Shown in pieces: positions 25,710 to 34,961 of a DNA stretch of 64,000 nucleotides. Under the pieces are notes generated by a model. The model was given only the letters and a program-made list of their open reading frames with translations. It searched no databases and was not told the origin of the DNA. This DNA is from Blautia liquoris (GTDB lineage Bacteria > Bacillota > Clostridia > Lachnospirales > Lachnospiraceae), in assembly GCF_015159595.1 (NCBI RefSeq), contig NZ_CP063304.1, forward strand, positions 3,100,001 through 3,164,000, written 5' to 3'. Positions within the stretch are counted from its first letter, which is position 1, and each line of letters begins with the position of its first letter. Both the position numbers and the translations under genes were made by a program.

Positions 25710-27875
25710 TTACAGTAAATGGCTGATTTCTCCTTTACAAAATAAATTCAATCTGTGAAGTGCCCTCGTGGAGGCAATGTATAAAAGGGTTTTATCTTCC
25801 TCACTCTTATAATTCTCGCTATCTGTGTCGCAGATCAGGACTGCATCAAATTCAAGCCCCTTCGATAAATACACAGGGATAATAAATACACCCTCTACAT
25901 TCTCTGCCGTCTCGTCTTTGATTAAATGGATCTTCAATTTCCCTTTTAAAATTTCATATAGGAAAGAAGCATTCTTTTCTGTTTTACATAGCAGCCCGAC
26001 CGACTGATATCCTGCATCCAAACACAACTTAACTTCTGAAATAATCTTCCCACATAGTTCAAACCCATCTGAGGCAGGATGAATCTCAGGTTTATCTCCA
26101 TCTCGATTAAAGCTTTCCATTGCGGATGTTTCCTGAATAAATCTCGAAGCGAATTTAAGGATTTGGTTTGTGCTTCGATAGCTTTTATCCATTGTGACAA
26201 GTGTAGCTTTCTTCTTATTCAAGATTTTACCTATGTTCTCATACAAAGACAAGTCTTCTTTCTTTTCCAGCGTCTGATTCATATCCCCCAGAATTGTATA
26301 CTTTGCATCTGGAAACAAAAGCTTTAATATTTCATAATGAAGCGGATAATAGTCTTGGGCTTCATCGACCACGACTTGCTTTATGCCCCTGTATTTATCT
26401 GTACCATATATCTTAAGTTTCAGCCAGACAGCTGCTGCTGCATCATCATAATAGAATCTATTAGATATTAAGTTATCCTGCGTAAACTCCATGATATTCC
26501 TGATATCGCAGGGAAGTTCTATGTCCTTTGCCAGATGATGGAAATACATCGCATCCTCAAACATCTTGCTGTAAAGACATGGAATATTCAGTTCAGTCAA
26601 TCTTCGAATTTCTTCTTTTATTTTCATGTATTCCGCTTGATTTTCGTGCTCCCTGTGATACTCTTTTGCTGCTTCCAAAGCAAATTCCGCTGCCTGATTT
26701 AATCGAAACCCCAGAGAAGTGGTTTTTCTGCCCTTCAAAAGTATTTCCCTTAGCTCTTCTTTTTCGGCGATGCATTTTTCACCATAATATAAATCTTCAA
26801 AATCGATCCATCTATACGGTAAATCGTCAATAAATCTGTCTAATATTTTCAAAAACTCAGGAGAGGTCTTAAATTGCAGGCTGTCTTTCATTGTCCTCTC
26901 ATAGCAAGAATTTGTCATCATTATCTCCAGAAATTGATTTTTTGTCTGCAGACACCTGCACTGTAGAACATCAGAAAGGATTTCGTCAAACACGACTGAT
27001 ATCACATTATCTTCACCCAATTCAGGCAGAACATCGGAAATGTACTGTTCAAATATAGTGCTTGGAGATATAACGATGATATTATTGGCAGATAAACTGG
27101 ACGATGACCCTTGATACATCAGATAAGCTGCTCTGTGAAGTGCAATGGAGGTTTTCCCACTTCCCGCTGCCCCTTGCACCATCATTAAATCATATTCCAT
27201 ATCTCGGATTACAACATCCTGCTCTTTTTGTATCGTCTCTACGATAGTTTTCATTTTTGAGGAAGTATTTTGAGCCAACATTTTCCTCAAAAATTCGTCT
27301 GCGATTTGAACGTCCGCATCAAAGAAATATTCCAATTTACTTTTTTTGATTTCATACTGACGTTTTAACCCAATTTCTCCCGTTATCTTCCCAACCGGAG
27401 CTTCATACAGTGCCGAACCGGACGAAAAGCGGTAAAACATACTTGCTATCGGCGCCCTCCAGTCATACACCAAAATATCTTTTGTATCGTCTTCTTTTAA
27501 AGAAGAAAGTCCTATATATATTTTATCAAACGAATCCTCATCATCAAACCTGAAGTCAATTCGTGCAAAATATGGTGAGTCAATCACCTTTTTCAATATT
27601 GTAATCTTATTGGCTATTTTCTCATAGTCTAAAAGCTTTTCTGTGATCGGATTTTGATACTGGCTCAACTCTATTAAATCTTCAAAGTTCTGACTGTTCC
27701 AAAGATTTGTTATCGAATGGGCAGAATTCTCCCTCATTTCCTTTTTTAAGAAGACAATTTCTTCACTATTCCCCTCATTATCAAGCCTCGCCTGTTTAAG
27801 TTGGCTTTCAGCCAGTAAAATTGTTTCTTCCAGCCTGTATTTTTCAAAAGCTAATTCCGATTGATTCTTCTCCAT
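25710..27875 (-). CDS. HelD-type UvrD-like helicase (RNA polymerase recycling)
   Basis: A 721-residue superfamily 1 ATPase of the HelD/HelR group. The N-terminal arm is a coiled coil (YRLEETILLAESQLKQARL). The ATPase has Walker A GAAGSGKTSIALHRAAYL near residue 230, Walker B VVDEAQDYY, and the C-terminal motif VYLSKGLEFDAVLI with LLYIASTRALHRL. In Bacillota HelD binds RNA polymerase and frees stalled complexes. ATG at 27875 is preferred, with GGAGGG about ten bases before it. An ATG six codons upstream overlaps that site. The gene is unrelated to its sugar-linked neighbours. Confidence 0.88.
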   Translation of the reverse strand: MEKNQSELAFEKYRLEETILLAESQLKQARLDNEGNSEEIVFLKKEMRENSAHSITNLWNSQNFEDLIELSQYQNPITEKLLDYEKIANKITILKKVIDSPYFARIDFRFDDEDSFDKIYIGLSSLKEDDTKDILVYDWRAPIASMFYRFSSGSALYEAPVGKITGEIGLKRQYEIKKSKLEYFFDADVQIADEFLRKMLAQNTSSKMKTIVETIQKEQDVVIRDMEYDLMMVQGAAGSGKTSIALHRAAYLMYQGSSSSLSANNIIVISPSTIFEQYISDVLPELGEDNVISVVFDEILSDVLQCRCLQTKNQFLEIMMTNSCYERTMKDSLQFKTSPEFLKILDRFIDDLPYRWIDFEDLYYGEKCIAEKEELREILLKGRKTTSLGFRLNQAAEFALEAAKEYHREHENQAEYMKIKEEIRRLTELNIPCLYSKMFEDAMYFHHLAKDIELPCDIRNIMEFTQDNLISNRFYYDDAAAAVWLKLKIYGTDKYRGIKQVVVDEAQDYYPLHYEILKLLFPDAKYTILGDMNQTLEKKEDLSLYENIGKILNKKKATLVTMDKSYRSTNQILKFASRFIQETSAMESFNRDGDKPEIHPASDGFELCGKIISEVKLCLDAGYQSVGLLCKTEKNASFLYEILKGKLKIHLIKDETAENVEGVFIIPVYLSKGLEFDAVLICDTDSENYKSEEDKTLLYIASTRALHRLNLFCKGEISHLL

Positions 27876-28015
27876 AGCGAACGTTCCCTCCATTTAAAGA
27901 AACTTATTATCGACTTATAAGAATATATCATGTTGCCGATGAAAAAAACAGACTTATTATTTTCTGAAATATATGATATGATTAAAATAGAAAGGAACAA
28001 AACAGTTTTTCGTAA

Positions 28016-28060
28016 AAAAATAAGAGAGAGCAGTTTGTGCTCTACTCTCTCTTATTTTTA
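28016..28060. terminator. Terminator after the DUF4965 gene
   Basis: AAAATAAGAGAGAG (from 28017) pairs with CTCTCTCTTATTTT (to 28058) around a 14-base loop. T-runs on both strands allow bidirectional use. It lies just downstream of the minus-strand DUF4965 gene. Confidence 0.85.
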
Positions 28061-28105
28061 CTTTCCATGATCAATAGAATTGTCTTATTGATCTCAATAT
28101 TCCAA

Positions 28106-30070
28106 TCAGGTCATGTCCATCAGTATTGGCATGAAGATTCCACCCTGTACGCTTCGAGCAATAAATCCACACTGTTTTCCGCTCTTCGTGTCATACCAGT
28201 CTGAAAATGGAATTCGCGACTTGGTCTCTCTTTGATATTCTGCCACTGGTTCAATGAGTTGTTTTCTCTTCTCCGGATCATCCGTAATTGCCGCCGACCA
28301 CAAAATCCAGTCACTCTTTGTATAGGCCTTTCTGTTGTCAAGTGGGACACCATACTTCTGGTTTTTCTTAAGATAATATTCTATCTCCATCTGATACAGC
28401 TGATCGGAAAAGAGACCGCTCTTGAAGAACTTATCCCAGATCGTATTATATTTTAAGCTCCAGCTGCCTTCACCGTCGAAGGTCAATCGATAATGATCTT
28501 TGTCAAATGCACGATCTTCCCAGCTTTTTGCCATAGTTTTTGCTTTTTCGTGATAGGTCTCATAATCTTTTTCGCTTCCTGCAAGTCTCAAGATCTGTGC
28601 ATAAGCTTCGATCCCCACAATCGCCTTTGCAGAGAGATTGACATTATGTGAAAGGTGGCCTGCGAAATCATCCGTGCAGAGCTGCTCTCCCGGATCATCA
28701 CCATAATCAATCAGATACTTCGCCCATTGCTTTAGACTATCCATATAGGGAAGGGCAAAATCCGCATTTTTATCCAGAAGGCAGGCGGCGGCTGTCATAA
28801 TCAGCATATTCCCACACTCTTCCACCGGCATCTGGAAGTGATGCTCGTAGACGTCACACCCTTTCGGGAATTGATAATAAAAAGGAGGTATGTTTCCATT
28901 TTCACCGTCGTACTCATCTTTATGATCTTTCAGTCCATAGACCTGACCGGACGCATAAGGATAACGACCAACGTCATGCGGTGCGAAGTCAAATTCCCAA
29001 ACCGGAAGCCGGCTGAACCGAAAGACCGGTCTGAGCATTCCTTTCACATATTCGGTATTATGAAGCAGATACAGAGGAACCGAAGGATAACTGACGTCCA
29101 CGGTTCCAATACACCCATTCGAATCATTTTCCTTGGAAAGGAAGATGATTTCCCCGTTTTCATCTGTGATCAGCTTGTGTGCGGCGATACTCTGCCTATA
29201 GCTGAGATTGCACAGGTAAGCATAATCTTTTCCACCGGACTTCTTTGCCGTCTCTTCCAGCCACTGGTCAAATTGCCGTGCTTTCATTAAAACGATTTCT
29301 CTGTCCTCGAAGCTTGCCGCGATCGCATCAAGGATCGTTGCATATTTTTCTGTCCAATAAGCCTTCTTCCAGTTTCCAAAATAATAGATCGACAACAAAT
29401 CGTCGTAAGCGATCACAAAAGATACCTTCTCCTTTTGATCGCAAATTACAGTGCTGCCCTTTAAGCGCTCCTCTTCACTGTCAAACACAATCTGTGTGTC
29501 TTCCGAATCGGAAGCGAGATACAGGGATCCCCAATCAATGGTGATGTTGTCTCCACTGTGACCGAGGGGAGTCTGATTTGCCTTACTCATAGAGGAGTAA
29601 TGAAAACTGCCACCGGATGGAAGAGAAGCCTGATGGTTTCCACCGATTATCTTTCCCTTGGTATACCTGACAAGATCTGCTGTTATTTCCAGGTTTAAGC
29701 TTACTTCTAAGTCTCGTTTCTTTTCAATTACAAAATCCACATAGGTACATGGTCTTGACACCAAAAGTGGGTCGTCCAGCAAAATCGGAGAGGTAAACTG
29801 TGCGCTAAGCTTTACATCTTCGTTTTCAAAATAATAAATTGTAGATGTCGCCGTAAGCTCCATACCTGTCTGCGCAAGTACTTTATTGTCATCGTGGTTT
29901 CCCATAAAAAAATATGTTTCACTGTCCACTTTCAGACTCCCATACATTCTCTGCGGTATTCTGCTCCAATGCACAGTATCCGCGTCATAAAGATGATCTG
30001 ATGGTGACCAGACCGAGAAATATGGATCGTGCGTAACCAATGGTACACTGGCTGTTTTCATTATTTTCAT
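28106..30070 (-). CDS. DUF5127/DUF4965/DUF1793 (glutaminase A-like) protein, probable carbohydrate-active enzyme
   Basis: A 654-residue protein matching the three-part architecture of fungal glutaminase A relatives. An N-terminal beta-sandwich (TASVPLVTHDPYFSVWSPSD) is followed by a central alpha/alpha-barrel with DFAPHDVGRYPYASGQ and MPVEECGNMLIMTAA. The C-terminal part has LSAKAIVGIEAYAQILRLAG and YNTIWDKFFKSGLF. The fold resembles six-hairpin glycosidases. There is no signal peptide. It follows the ArsR-type regulator after 40 bases, so both probably share a transcript. Bacterial members are often near sugar genes, so a glycosidase role is as likely as a glutaminase one. GGAAGGGGAAAG precedes ATG. 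Confidence 0.82.
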   Translation of the reverse strand: MKIMKTASVPLVTHDPYFSVWSPSDHLYDADTVHWSRIPQRMYGSLKVDSETYFFMGNHDDNKVLAQTGMELTATSTIYYFENEDVKLSAQFTSPILLDDPLLVSRPCTYVDFVIEKKRDLEVSLNLEITADLVRYTKGKIIGGNHQASLPSGGSFHYSSMSKANQTPLGHSGDNITIDWGSLYLASDSEDTQIVFDSEEERLKGSTVICDQKEKVSFVIAYDDLLSIYYFGNWKKAYWTEKYATILDAIAASFEDREIVLMKARQFDQWLEETAKKSGGKDYAYLCNLSYRQSIAAHKLITDENGEIIFLSKENDSNGCIGTVDVSYPSVPLYLLHNTEYVKGMLRPVFRFSRLPVWEFDFAPHDVGRYPYASGQVYGLKDHKDEYDGENGNIPPFYYQFPKGCDVYEHHFQMPVEECGNMLIMTAAACLLDKNADFALPYMDSLKQWAKYLIDYGDDPGEQLCTDDFAGHLSHNVNLSAKAIVGIEAYAQILRLAGSEKDYETYHEKAKTMAKSWEDRAFDKDHYRLTFDGEGSWSLKYNTIWDKFFKSGLFSDQLYQMEIEYYLKKNQKYGVPLDNRKAYTKSDWILWSAAITDDPEKRKQLIEPVAEYQRETKSRIPFSDWYDTKSGKQCGFIARSVQGGIFMPILMDMT

Positions 30071-30121
30071 TTCTTTCCCCTTCCATTCACTTCTATAGTT
30101 TTTTCAACCTATGTGCAGCAA

Positions 30122-31081
30122 TTATATTTCGTCATCCTCATTGTTCTCCATCTTTACACTCATGATAATACCTTGTGCAAAGTCTCCAAACTTTTCCCCA
30201 AATAAATTCATACCTCCGAGATTCTCAGTATCCGGCTTTACGCCAATTTTAAAACTAATATAATATCCATCCGCTATTTTAAGTGTATTCAATGTTTCAT
30301 CTGAACTTTTTCTCAAATCATCAAAGCATCCTTTTTCATTGATGCGTATCGTCTGCAGTTCCCCATACTGCGTCATCGTATCACTCCACCAGTCAGGATT
30401 GAGATGACCTCTTCTGCCTCCAAAATCACCCCTGGAATATATGGTAGAGATCTCCTTTCCGTTAACCCATATCGTGATATCAGACGGCCAGTCATTTTGA
30501 AATCCCGGAGCTTCAGAGCATACTTCAAAGGAAAATGATATTTCATGTATCTTGCCTTTTTTTATCATGTAGTTAGGAAAACGATACTCCAGATTTCCCG
30601 ATGCAAACCAGATTAGCTGAGCCTCATGACGATTCTCAGCATAAAACCCATAAGGTGAATCCTCAACTCCAAGGTAGGTGGTGTCACTTATGATCCCGCA
30701 ATTTTCATTCACCTTGCAGTCATAATAATTTCCGATTCCCATGGGAAAATGATATTCTTTTATATTTTCATGATTGGCTTTATGTCGAAACGCATTAAAA
30801 TAAATATCTTCAAATGCGATCCCGCAGACCTTCTGTGAACCTCTCACCCCTGGTTTTTCAGTAGCTGTAATCATACCTGCCTCTTCCAGCACTTTCACAT
30901 GTAAGGCCGCAGAAGACAAAGGAATCTGGAAGGCATTCGCAATTTCACTTACATTCGCTGACTGATCAATCAGATATTCTAAAATATGAAGTCTCACATC
31001 AGATGATATCGCTTTTCCCACAAGTACAATCTGCTCTTTATTGTCCAATCCCAGATTAATTCTTTTCTTGTTGACTTTCAT
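30122..31081 (-). CDS. ArsR-type transcriptional regulator with C-terminal beta-rich domain
   Basis: A 319-residue one-component regulator from ATG at 31081 (AAAGGTGG upstream). Residues about 15-95 are an ArsR-type winged helix: ISSDVRLHILEYLIDQSANV, then NAFQIPLSSAALHVKVLEEAG and a basic wing. Residues about 125-310 are beta-rich, with a jelly-roll-like look (APGFQNDWPSDITIWVNGKE, SRGDFGGRRGHLNPDWWSD), rather than the metal sites of classical ArsR. Such long forms (the COG4189 group) sit next to sugar genes, so sugar sensing is a fair guess. The DUF4965 gene downstream is the probable target. Confidence 0.8.
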   Translation of the reverse strand: MKVNKKRINLGLDNKEQIVLVGKAISSDVRLHILEYLIDQSANVSEIANAFQIPLSSAALHVKVLEEAGMITATEKPGVRGSQKVCGIAFEDIYFNAFRHKANHENIKEYHFPMGIGNYYDCKVNENCGIISDTTYLGVEDSPYGFYAENRHEAQLIWFASGNLEYRFPNYMIKKGKIHEISFSFEVCSEAPGFQNDWPSDITIWVNGKEISTIYSRGDFGGRRGHLNPDWWSDTMTQYGELQTIRINEKGCFDDLRKSSDETLNTLKIADGYYISFKIGVKPDTENLGGMNLFGEKFGDFAQGIIMSVKMENNEDDEI

Positions 31082-31147
31082 CCAGCACCACCTTTGTGAT
31101 ATGAGGGTCATGTTGTCCCCAAACCCTTTTATACAATCTATACATTC

Positions 31148-31176
31148 ATGATAACATTTATTCTATATACGGTCAA
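31148..31176 (-). promoter_or_regulatory. Promoter of the ArsR-type regulator/DUF4965 unit
   Basis: On the minus strand TTGACC (31176-31171), 17 bases, TATCAT (31153-31148) with TG one base upstream (extended -10). The sequence just downstream has a direct repeat TATACAATC/TATACATTC (plus strand 31130-31147), a possible operator. Confidence 0.65.
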
Positions 31177-31405
31177 TATTAATTATATTTTTTATGTATT
31201 ATTAAAATTGTATATTAATATCTAAGTTTCTGTCTATAATTTAAGCTATTTATACAAATTTTCAAAACATTTCATCTGTTTTCAAAATTAATAAGGATTA
31301 TATTTTCATTTAAGATTCAGTATTAAACAGAGTGTATTGAATTTTTCCGACTTCAAAAGGAACTCTTTTGTTTTATTACAGTATTATTGTTACTTATAGA
31401 GCTGC

Positions 31406-31463
31406 TGCTGAAAAAAGCCATCACAACACTGTATTTTTTATTATGCAGTACTGCAATGGCTTT
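31406..31463. repeat. Hairpin with AAAGCCAT/ATGGCTTT arms
   Basis: AAAAGCCAT pairs with ATGGCTTTT over a 30-odd-base loop that itself contains GCAGTACTGC. Flanking A- and T-runs make it terminator-like in both directions. It lies in a 670-base stretch without genes, between the regulator and the isomerase. Confidence 0.55.
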
Positions 31464-31483
31464 TCTATTTCTCTATTGCTCTG

Positions 31484-31535
31484 ATATTATGAGGTTGGGG
31501 TCAAAAGTAATTTGACCCCTTATGATACACGGATT
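31484..31535. repeat. Intergenic repeat copy 1 with GGGGTCAAA hairpin
   Basis: A 52-base unit, from ATATTATGAGGTTGG to ACACGGATT, repeated at 31675-31725 with one T missing in the second copy. Its centre GGGGTCAAA-AGTAA-TTTGACCCC (31497-31519) is a nine-base-pair perfect hairpin. No coding potential was found. Confidence 0.85.
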
Positions 31536-31612
31536 GTTACGCTCTTCGAGCTCTCACAATCCTACAAACATTCGAAATACACCCTAATCGGGTTGCTTTC
31601 TCATGTTTGTTC

Positions 31613-31667
31613 GGGTCCCAAGGTCATGCTTTTTCATGCAAGCATGAAACGCAGGACCTTTTGACCC
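31613..31667. repeat. Inverted repeat between the two GGGGTCAAA copies
   Basis: GGGTCCCAAGGTC (31613-31625) is the inverted partner, at 11 of 13 positions, of GACCTTTTGACCC (31655-31667). Inside lies TCATGCAAGCATGA. The segment can fold as a long cruciform or RNA hairpin and shares the GGGTC/GACCC theme of the flanking repeats. Confidence 0.7.
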
Positions 31668-31674
31668 TGGTATC

Positions 31675-31725
31675 ATATTATGAGGTTGGGGTCAAAAGTA
31701 ATTTGACCCCTATGATACACGGATT
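31675..31725. repeat. Intergenic repeat copy 2 with GGGGTCAAA hairpin
   Basis: Second copy of the unit at 31484-31535, identical apart from one missing T after the hairpin; the hairpin is at 31688-31710. It ends about 55 bases past the stop codon of the isomerase gene. The 5' end of the unit matches for at least nine bases before the hairpin, so the duplication is longer than the palindrome. Confidence 0.85.
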
Positions 31726-31779
31726 ACTCCGCACTTTGTGCTCACGTATCTTCGCTCCGCCCCGGTCGGTGCTATATTA

Positions 31780-32667
31780 TTAGTCCTGGAACGTTCCAAC
31801 AAGGTATCTTCCTACTTTCAGCATAAATCTGGAAGCGTCACAGACAAGTTCGTCTGGAAACTGCCTGAGGAAAGAATCTGCTTCAAACGTAAACACCCCA
31901 TCATAATCGATCTCTTTAAGCGCCCTCATAACTTTGTCCCACTCAATCTTTTGAGTAAACGGAAGAGTGTGCAAATCATGTATCAAATCATTGTCATGTA
32001 CATGTAATGCGTGCAGGCGGTCATGTCCAAGTGCAAGAATCATATCAGTCGGTGTATTGTTTTCTCTCTTTTGCATCGCCGCATGGCCGATATCAAGGCA
32101 TGCCATAAAATAGTCTGGATCAAGTGCATCGAGATATGAAACAAAATCATCCGGGCTGGAACAGGCTGCGGGTAATGCGGTGTCTGACTCCCTATCCCAA
32201 TTAAACATATTTTCCAGGGCAATTTTCACATGGTACTTTTTCGCGAACGGAAGCAGATCATGATACAGTTTCATGTTTGTCTCCCAACAGCAGCGGGAAT
32301 CACCGTCTCCTATGTCGTTCGGATAAATGGCCGGATGTATGATAACATTGGTTCCGCCCAGCATCCCGGTTACTTCGATCGCCCGAACCAGAAGAGGAAA
32401 CATTCGTTGATTGAATGCATCATCCCCGGGAATATAACTCGGAAACGGTGCATGCGACTGATTACACACAATGCCCACTTCATCTGCCGTCTCCCGGAGT
32501 TCTTTTACATACTCCACATAACGTTCTCCGCCAATCGGGTGATTATTCTCCCCAATGTCAAACATCGAAAAATCATAACAGTCATACCCAATATCCGCAA
32601 GAATGCGAATTGTCTCTTTTTCTCCATAAATCTTTGCAATATGATCAGTTAGTGTTGAAATCTTCAT
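31780..32667 (-). CDS. Sugar phosphate isomerase/epimerase, TIM-barrel family
   Basis: From ATG at 32667, with AAAGGAGGGTATTT directly before it, the protein has 295 residues. It is a xylose-isomerase-like TIM barrel (AP endonuclease 2 family). Metal and catalytic residues fit the family: Glu in VKIALENMFNW, Asp and His in ACLDIGHAAMQ, His in ALHVHDNDLIHDLHTLP, and Glu near the end in GVFTFEAD. Members interconvert keto-sugars or inositol derivatives. The exact substrate is not determinable. It is upstream of the ArsR-type unit on the same strand, but separated by the 670-base repeat region. Confidence 0.86.
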   Translation of the reverse strand: MKISTLTDHIAKIYGEKETIRILADIGYDCYDFSMFDIGENNHPIGGERYVEYVKELRETADEVGIVCNQSHAPFPSYIPGDDAFNQRMFPLLVRAIEVTGMLGGTNVIIHPAIYPNDIGDGDSRCCWETNMKLYHDLLPFAKKYHVKIALENMFNWDRESDTALPAACSSPDDFVSYLDALDPDYFMACLDIGHAAMQKRENNTPTDMILALGHDRLHALHVHDNDLIHDLHTLPFTQKIEWDKVMRALKEIDYDGVFTFEADSFLRQFPDELVCDASRFMLKVGRYLVGTFQD

Positions 32668-32745
32668 AAATACCCTCCTTTTTTGCATGCTGCAAAACAT
32701 CATAAGTTACCCCATTCGTGCATGGAACCTTCTTGAGTATATCAT

Positions 32746-32783
32746 AAAAATCCGCATATCACAAAAGGAATGCGGATTTTTTT
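32746..32783. terminator. Terminator after tex
   Basis: AAAAATCCGCAT (32746-32757) pairs with ATGCGGATTTTT (from 32770) over a 12-base loop, with T-runs on both strands. Confidence 0.85.
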
Positions 32784-32801
32784 ACTTAGAAACCCTGGGT
32801 A

Positions 32802-34940
32802 TCAGATGATCATGCTAAGCCCGATTCTGTTTTTCAAAAGATCTATGGATATTACCTTTACTTCCACAATATCTCCAACGCTGACTACTTCAAGCGGATG
32901 TTTGATGTATCTCTTTGAGATCTGAGAGATATGCACCAGTCCGTCCTGGTGTACGCCGATATCCACAAAAGCCCCGAAATCTATGACGTTTCTGACGGTC
33001 CCTTTCAGGATCATCCCCTCCTTCAGATCTTTCATCTCTAATACATCAGTGCGAAGAATTGGTTTTGGCATCTCATCTCTGGGATCACGACCGGGTTTTT
33101 TCAGTTCATTTACAATATCTCTAAGTGTAATTTCGCCGATACCCAGATCCTTTGCCATCTTCTTATAGTCCGGTATGAAGTATAAAGCCGTTCCGTCCAG
33201 AATCTGTTCCGTCTGAAGGCCAAGTTTGTCAAACAGCTTTTCGACTGCCTCATAACTTTCCGGGTGTACGCTTGACGCATCCAGAGGATTCGTTCCATCA
33301 TTAATTCTCATAAATCCCGCACACTGCTCATATGCCTTCGGTCCAAGTTTGCTAACCTTTAAAAGCTGCCTGCGGTTCGTAAATTTGCCATTCTTTTCGC
33401 GGTATTCTACGATGTTTTTTGCAACTGTTTTGCTGATTCCAGAAATATATTCCATCAGCGGAGCGGAAGCTGTATTCAAATCAACTCCGACTTTATTAAC
33501 ACAGTCCTCTACGACGCCGGTGAGGGCTTCTCCAAGCTTTTTCTGATTCATATCGTGCTGATACTGACCGACACCGATCGACTTCGGATCTATCTTTACC
33601 AGTTCTGCAAGAGGATCCTGCACACGTCTTGCAATAGATGCTGCACTTCTCTGCCCAACATCGAAATTTGGAAATTCCTCTGTTGCCAGTTTACTTGCGG
33701 AATAAACAGATGCACCCGCCTCGTTTGTAATCACATACTGTACAGGCTCTTTTATCTCTTTTAGCATATCTACAATCACCTGTTCCGACTCTCTGGAGGC
33801 TGTTCCGTTTCCGACAGAAATAAGTGTAATGTTATATTTTTTGATCATATTGATCACAGCCTCTTTTGCCGCACGGATCTTAGTCTCATTCGTCGGTGCA
33901 GTCGGATATACAACTTTTGTATCCAGCACTTTTCCAGTAGAATCCACAACAGCCAGTTTACAGCCCGTTCTAAATGCCGGATCCCATCCCAGAACAACAT
34001 GTCCTTCGATCGGGGGCTGCATCAGCAGCTGCTCGAGATTCTTACCGAATACCTTAATCGCCCCGTCTTCCGCCTTTTCTGTCAGTTCACTTCGAACTTC
34101 ACGCTCGATAGCAGGAGCAATCAGACGCGTGTAGGCATCTGCAATTGTGGTTTTCAGAACTGGCGTTGTGTTCGGATTATCATGTACAATCACTTTGTGC
34201 TCCAGAGATCGTAAGATATCATCTTCCGGGGCCATCACTTTGACCGTAAGGATTTTTTCTTTTTCGCCGCGGTTAAGTGCCAGAATACGATGTCCGGCAA
34301 TCTTTGAAACCGCCTCTTCAAAGTTATAATACATCTCATATACCGATGAAGCATTTTCATCCTTAGCAGTCGAGACAATCATCCCCTGCTTCATGGTTGT
34401 TCTGCGAATTTTTGCCCTGTACTCAGCCTGATCGGAGATCTCTTCTGCTATAATATCACACGCTCCTGCAATTGCATCCTTTACAGAGGCAACACCATTT
34501 TCCTCTGACAGATAGCAAGCTGCCTCTTCTTCCAGAGATCTGTCTGTCATCTGAAGCATAATAATGGATGCCAGAGGCTGCAGGCCTTTTTCCTTTGCTA
34601 TTGTTGCCCTGGTCCGTCTCTTAGGCTTATATGGACGGTATAAATCTTCAACCACAACCAGGGTCTGTGCCGACTGAATCTCTTTTTTCAGTTTTTCTGT
34701 CAGCTTTCCCTGTTCTTCAATACTTGAGAGTACTTGTTCTTTGCGATCTTCCAGATTTCTAAGATAAGTTAGTCTGTCATAAAGATTACGGAGAATCTCA
34801 TCATTCAAAGACCCCGTAGCCTCTTTCCTGTATCTTGAAATAAACGGGATGGTATTCCCCTCATCGATCAGTTTAACAGCAGCTTCAACCTGCTGTTCTC
34901 TCACATCCAGTTCATCTGCGAGTATCTTATTCATATCCAT
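32802..34940 (-). CDS. tex: Tex family S1 RNA-binding protein
   Basis: A 712-residue Tex protein. Order of parts: N-terminal helix bundle (VREQQVEAAVKLIDEGNTIPFISRYRKEATG), a YqgF/RNase H-like domain (VVLGWDPAFRTGCKLAVVD), helix-hairpin-helix pair (GVDLNTASAPLMEYISG), and a C-terminal S1 domain (LKEGMILKGTVRNVIDFGAFVDIG). Tex is a nucleic-acid-binding transcription accessory factor; its exact role in anaerobes is unsettled. It begins 21 bases after the aminopeptidase gene and probably shares its transcript. The gene ends at a strong terminator. Confidence 0.95.
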   Translation of the reverse strand: MDMNKILADELDVREQQVEAAVKLIDEGNTIPFISRYRKEATGSLNDEILRNLYDRLTYLRNLEDRKEQVLSSIEEQGKLTEKLKKEIQSAQTLVVVEDLYRPYKPKRRTRATIAKEKGLQPLASIIMLQMTDRSLEEEAACYLSEENGVASVKDAIAGACDIIAEEISDQAEYRAKIRRTTMKQGMIVSTAKDENASSVYEMYYNFEEAVSKIAGHRILALNRGEKEKILTVKVMAPEDDILRSLEHKVIVHDNPNTTPVLKTTIADAYTRLIAPAIEREVRSELTEKAEDGAIKVFGKNLEQLLMQPPIEGHVVLGWDPAFRTGCKLAVVDSTGKVLDTKVVYPTAPTNETKIRAAKEAVINMIKKYNITLISVGNGTASRESEQVIVDMLKEIKEPVQYVITNEAGASVYSASKLATEEFPNFDVGQRSAASIARRVQDPLAELVKIDPKSIGVGQYQHDMNQKKLGEALTGVVEDCVNKVGVDLNTASAPLMEYISGISKTVAKNIVEYREKNGKFTNRRQLLKVSKLGPKAYEQCAGFMRINDGTNPLDASSVHPESYEAVEKLFDKLGLQTEQILDGTALYFIPDYKKMAKDLGIGEITLRDIVNELKKPGRDPRDEMPKPILRTDVLEMKDLKEGMILKGTVRNVIDFGAFVDIGVHQDGLVHISQISKRYIKHPLEVVSVGDIVEVKVISIDLLKNRIGLSMII

Positions 34941-34961
34941 AAAAAGCAGTACTCCTTTAAG

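Noticed and set aside
31484-31725. CRISPR array
   Set aside because: There are only two repeat units, 191 bases apart, with palindromic centres and no further copies or cas genes in the window.
31411-31725. Degraded insertion sequence
   Set aside because: No transposase remnant can be read in any frame; inverted repeats are local hairpins rather than element ends.
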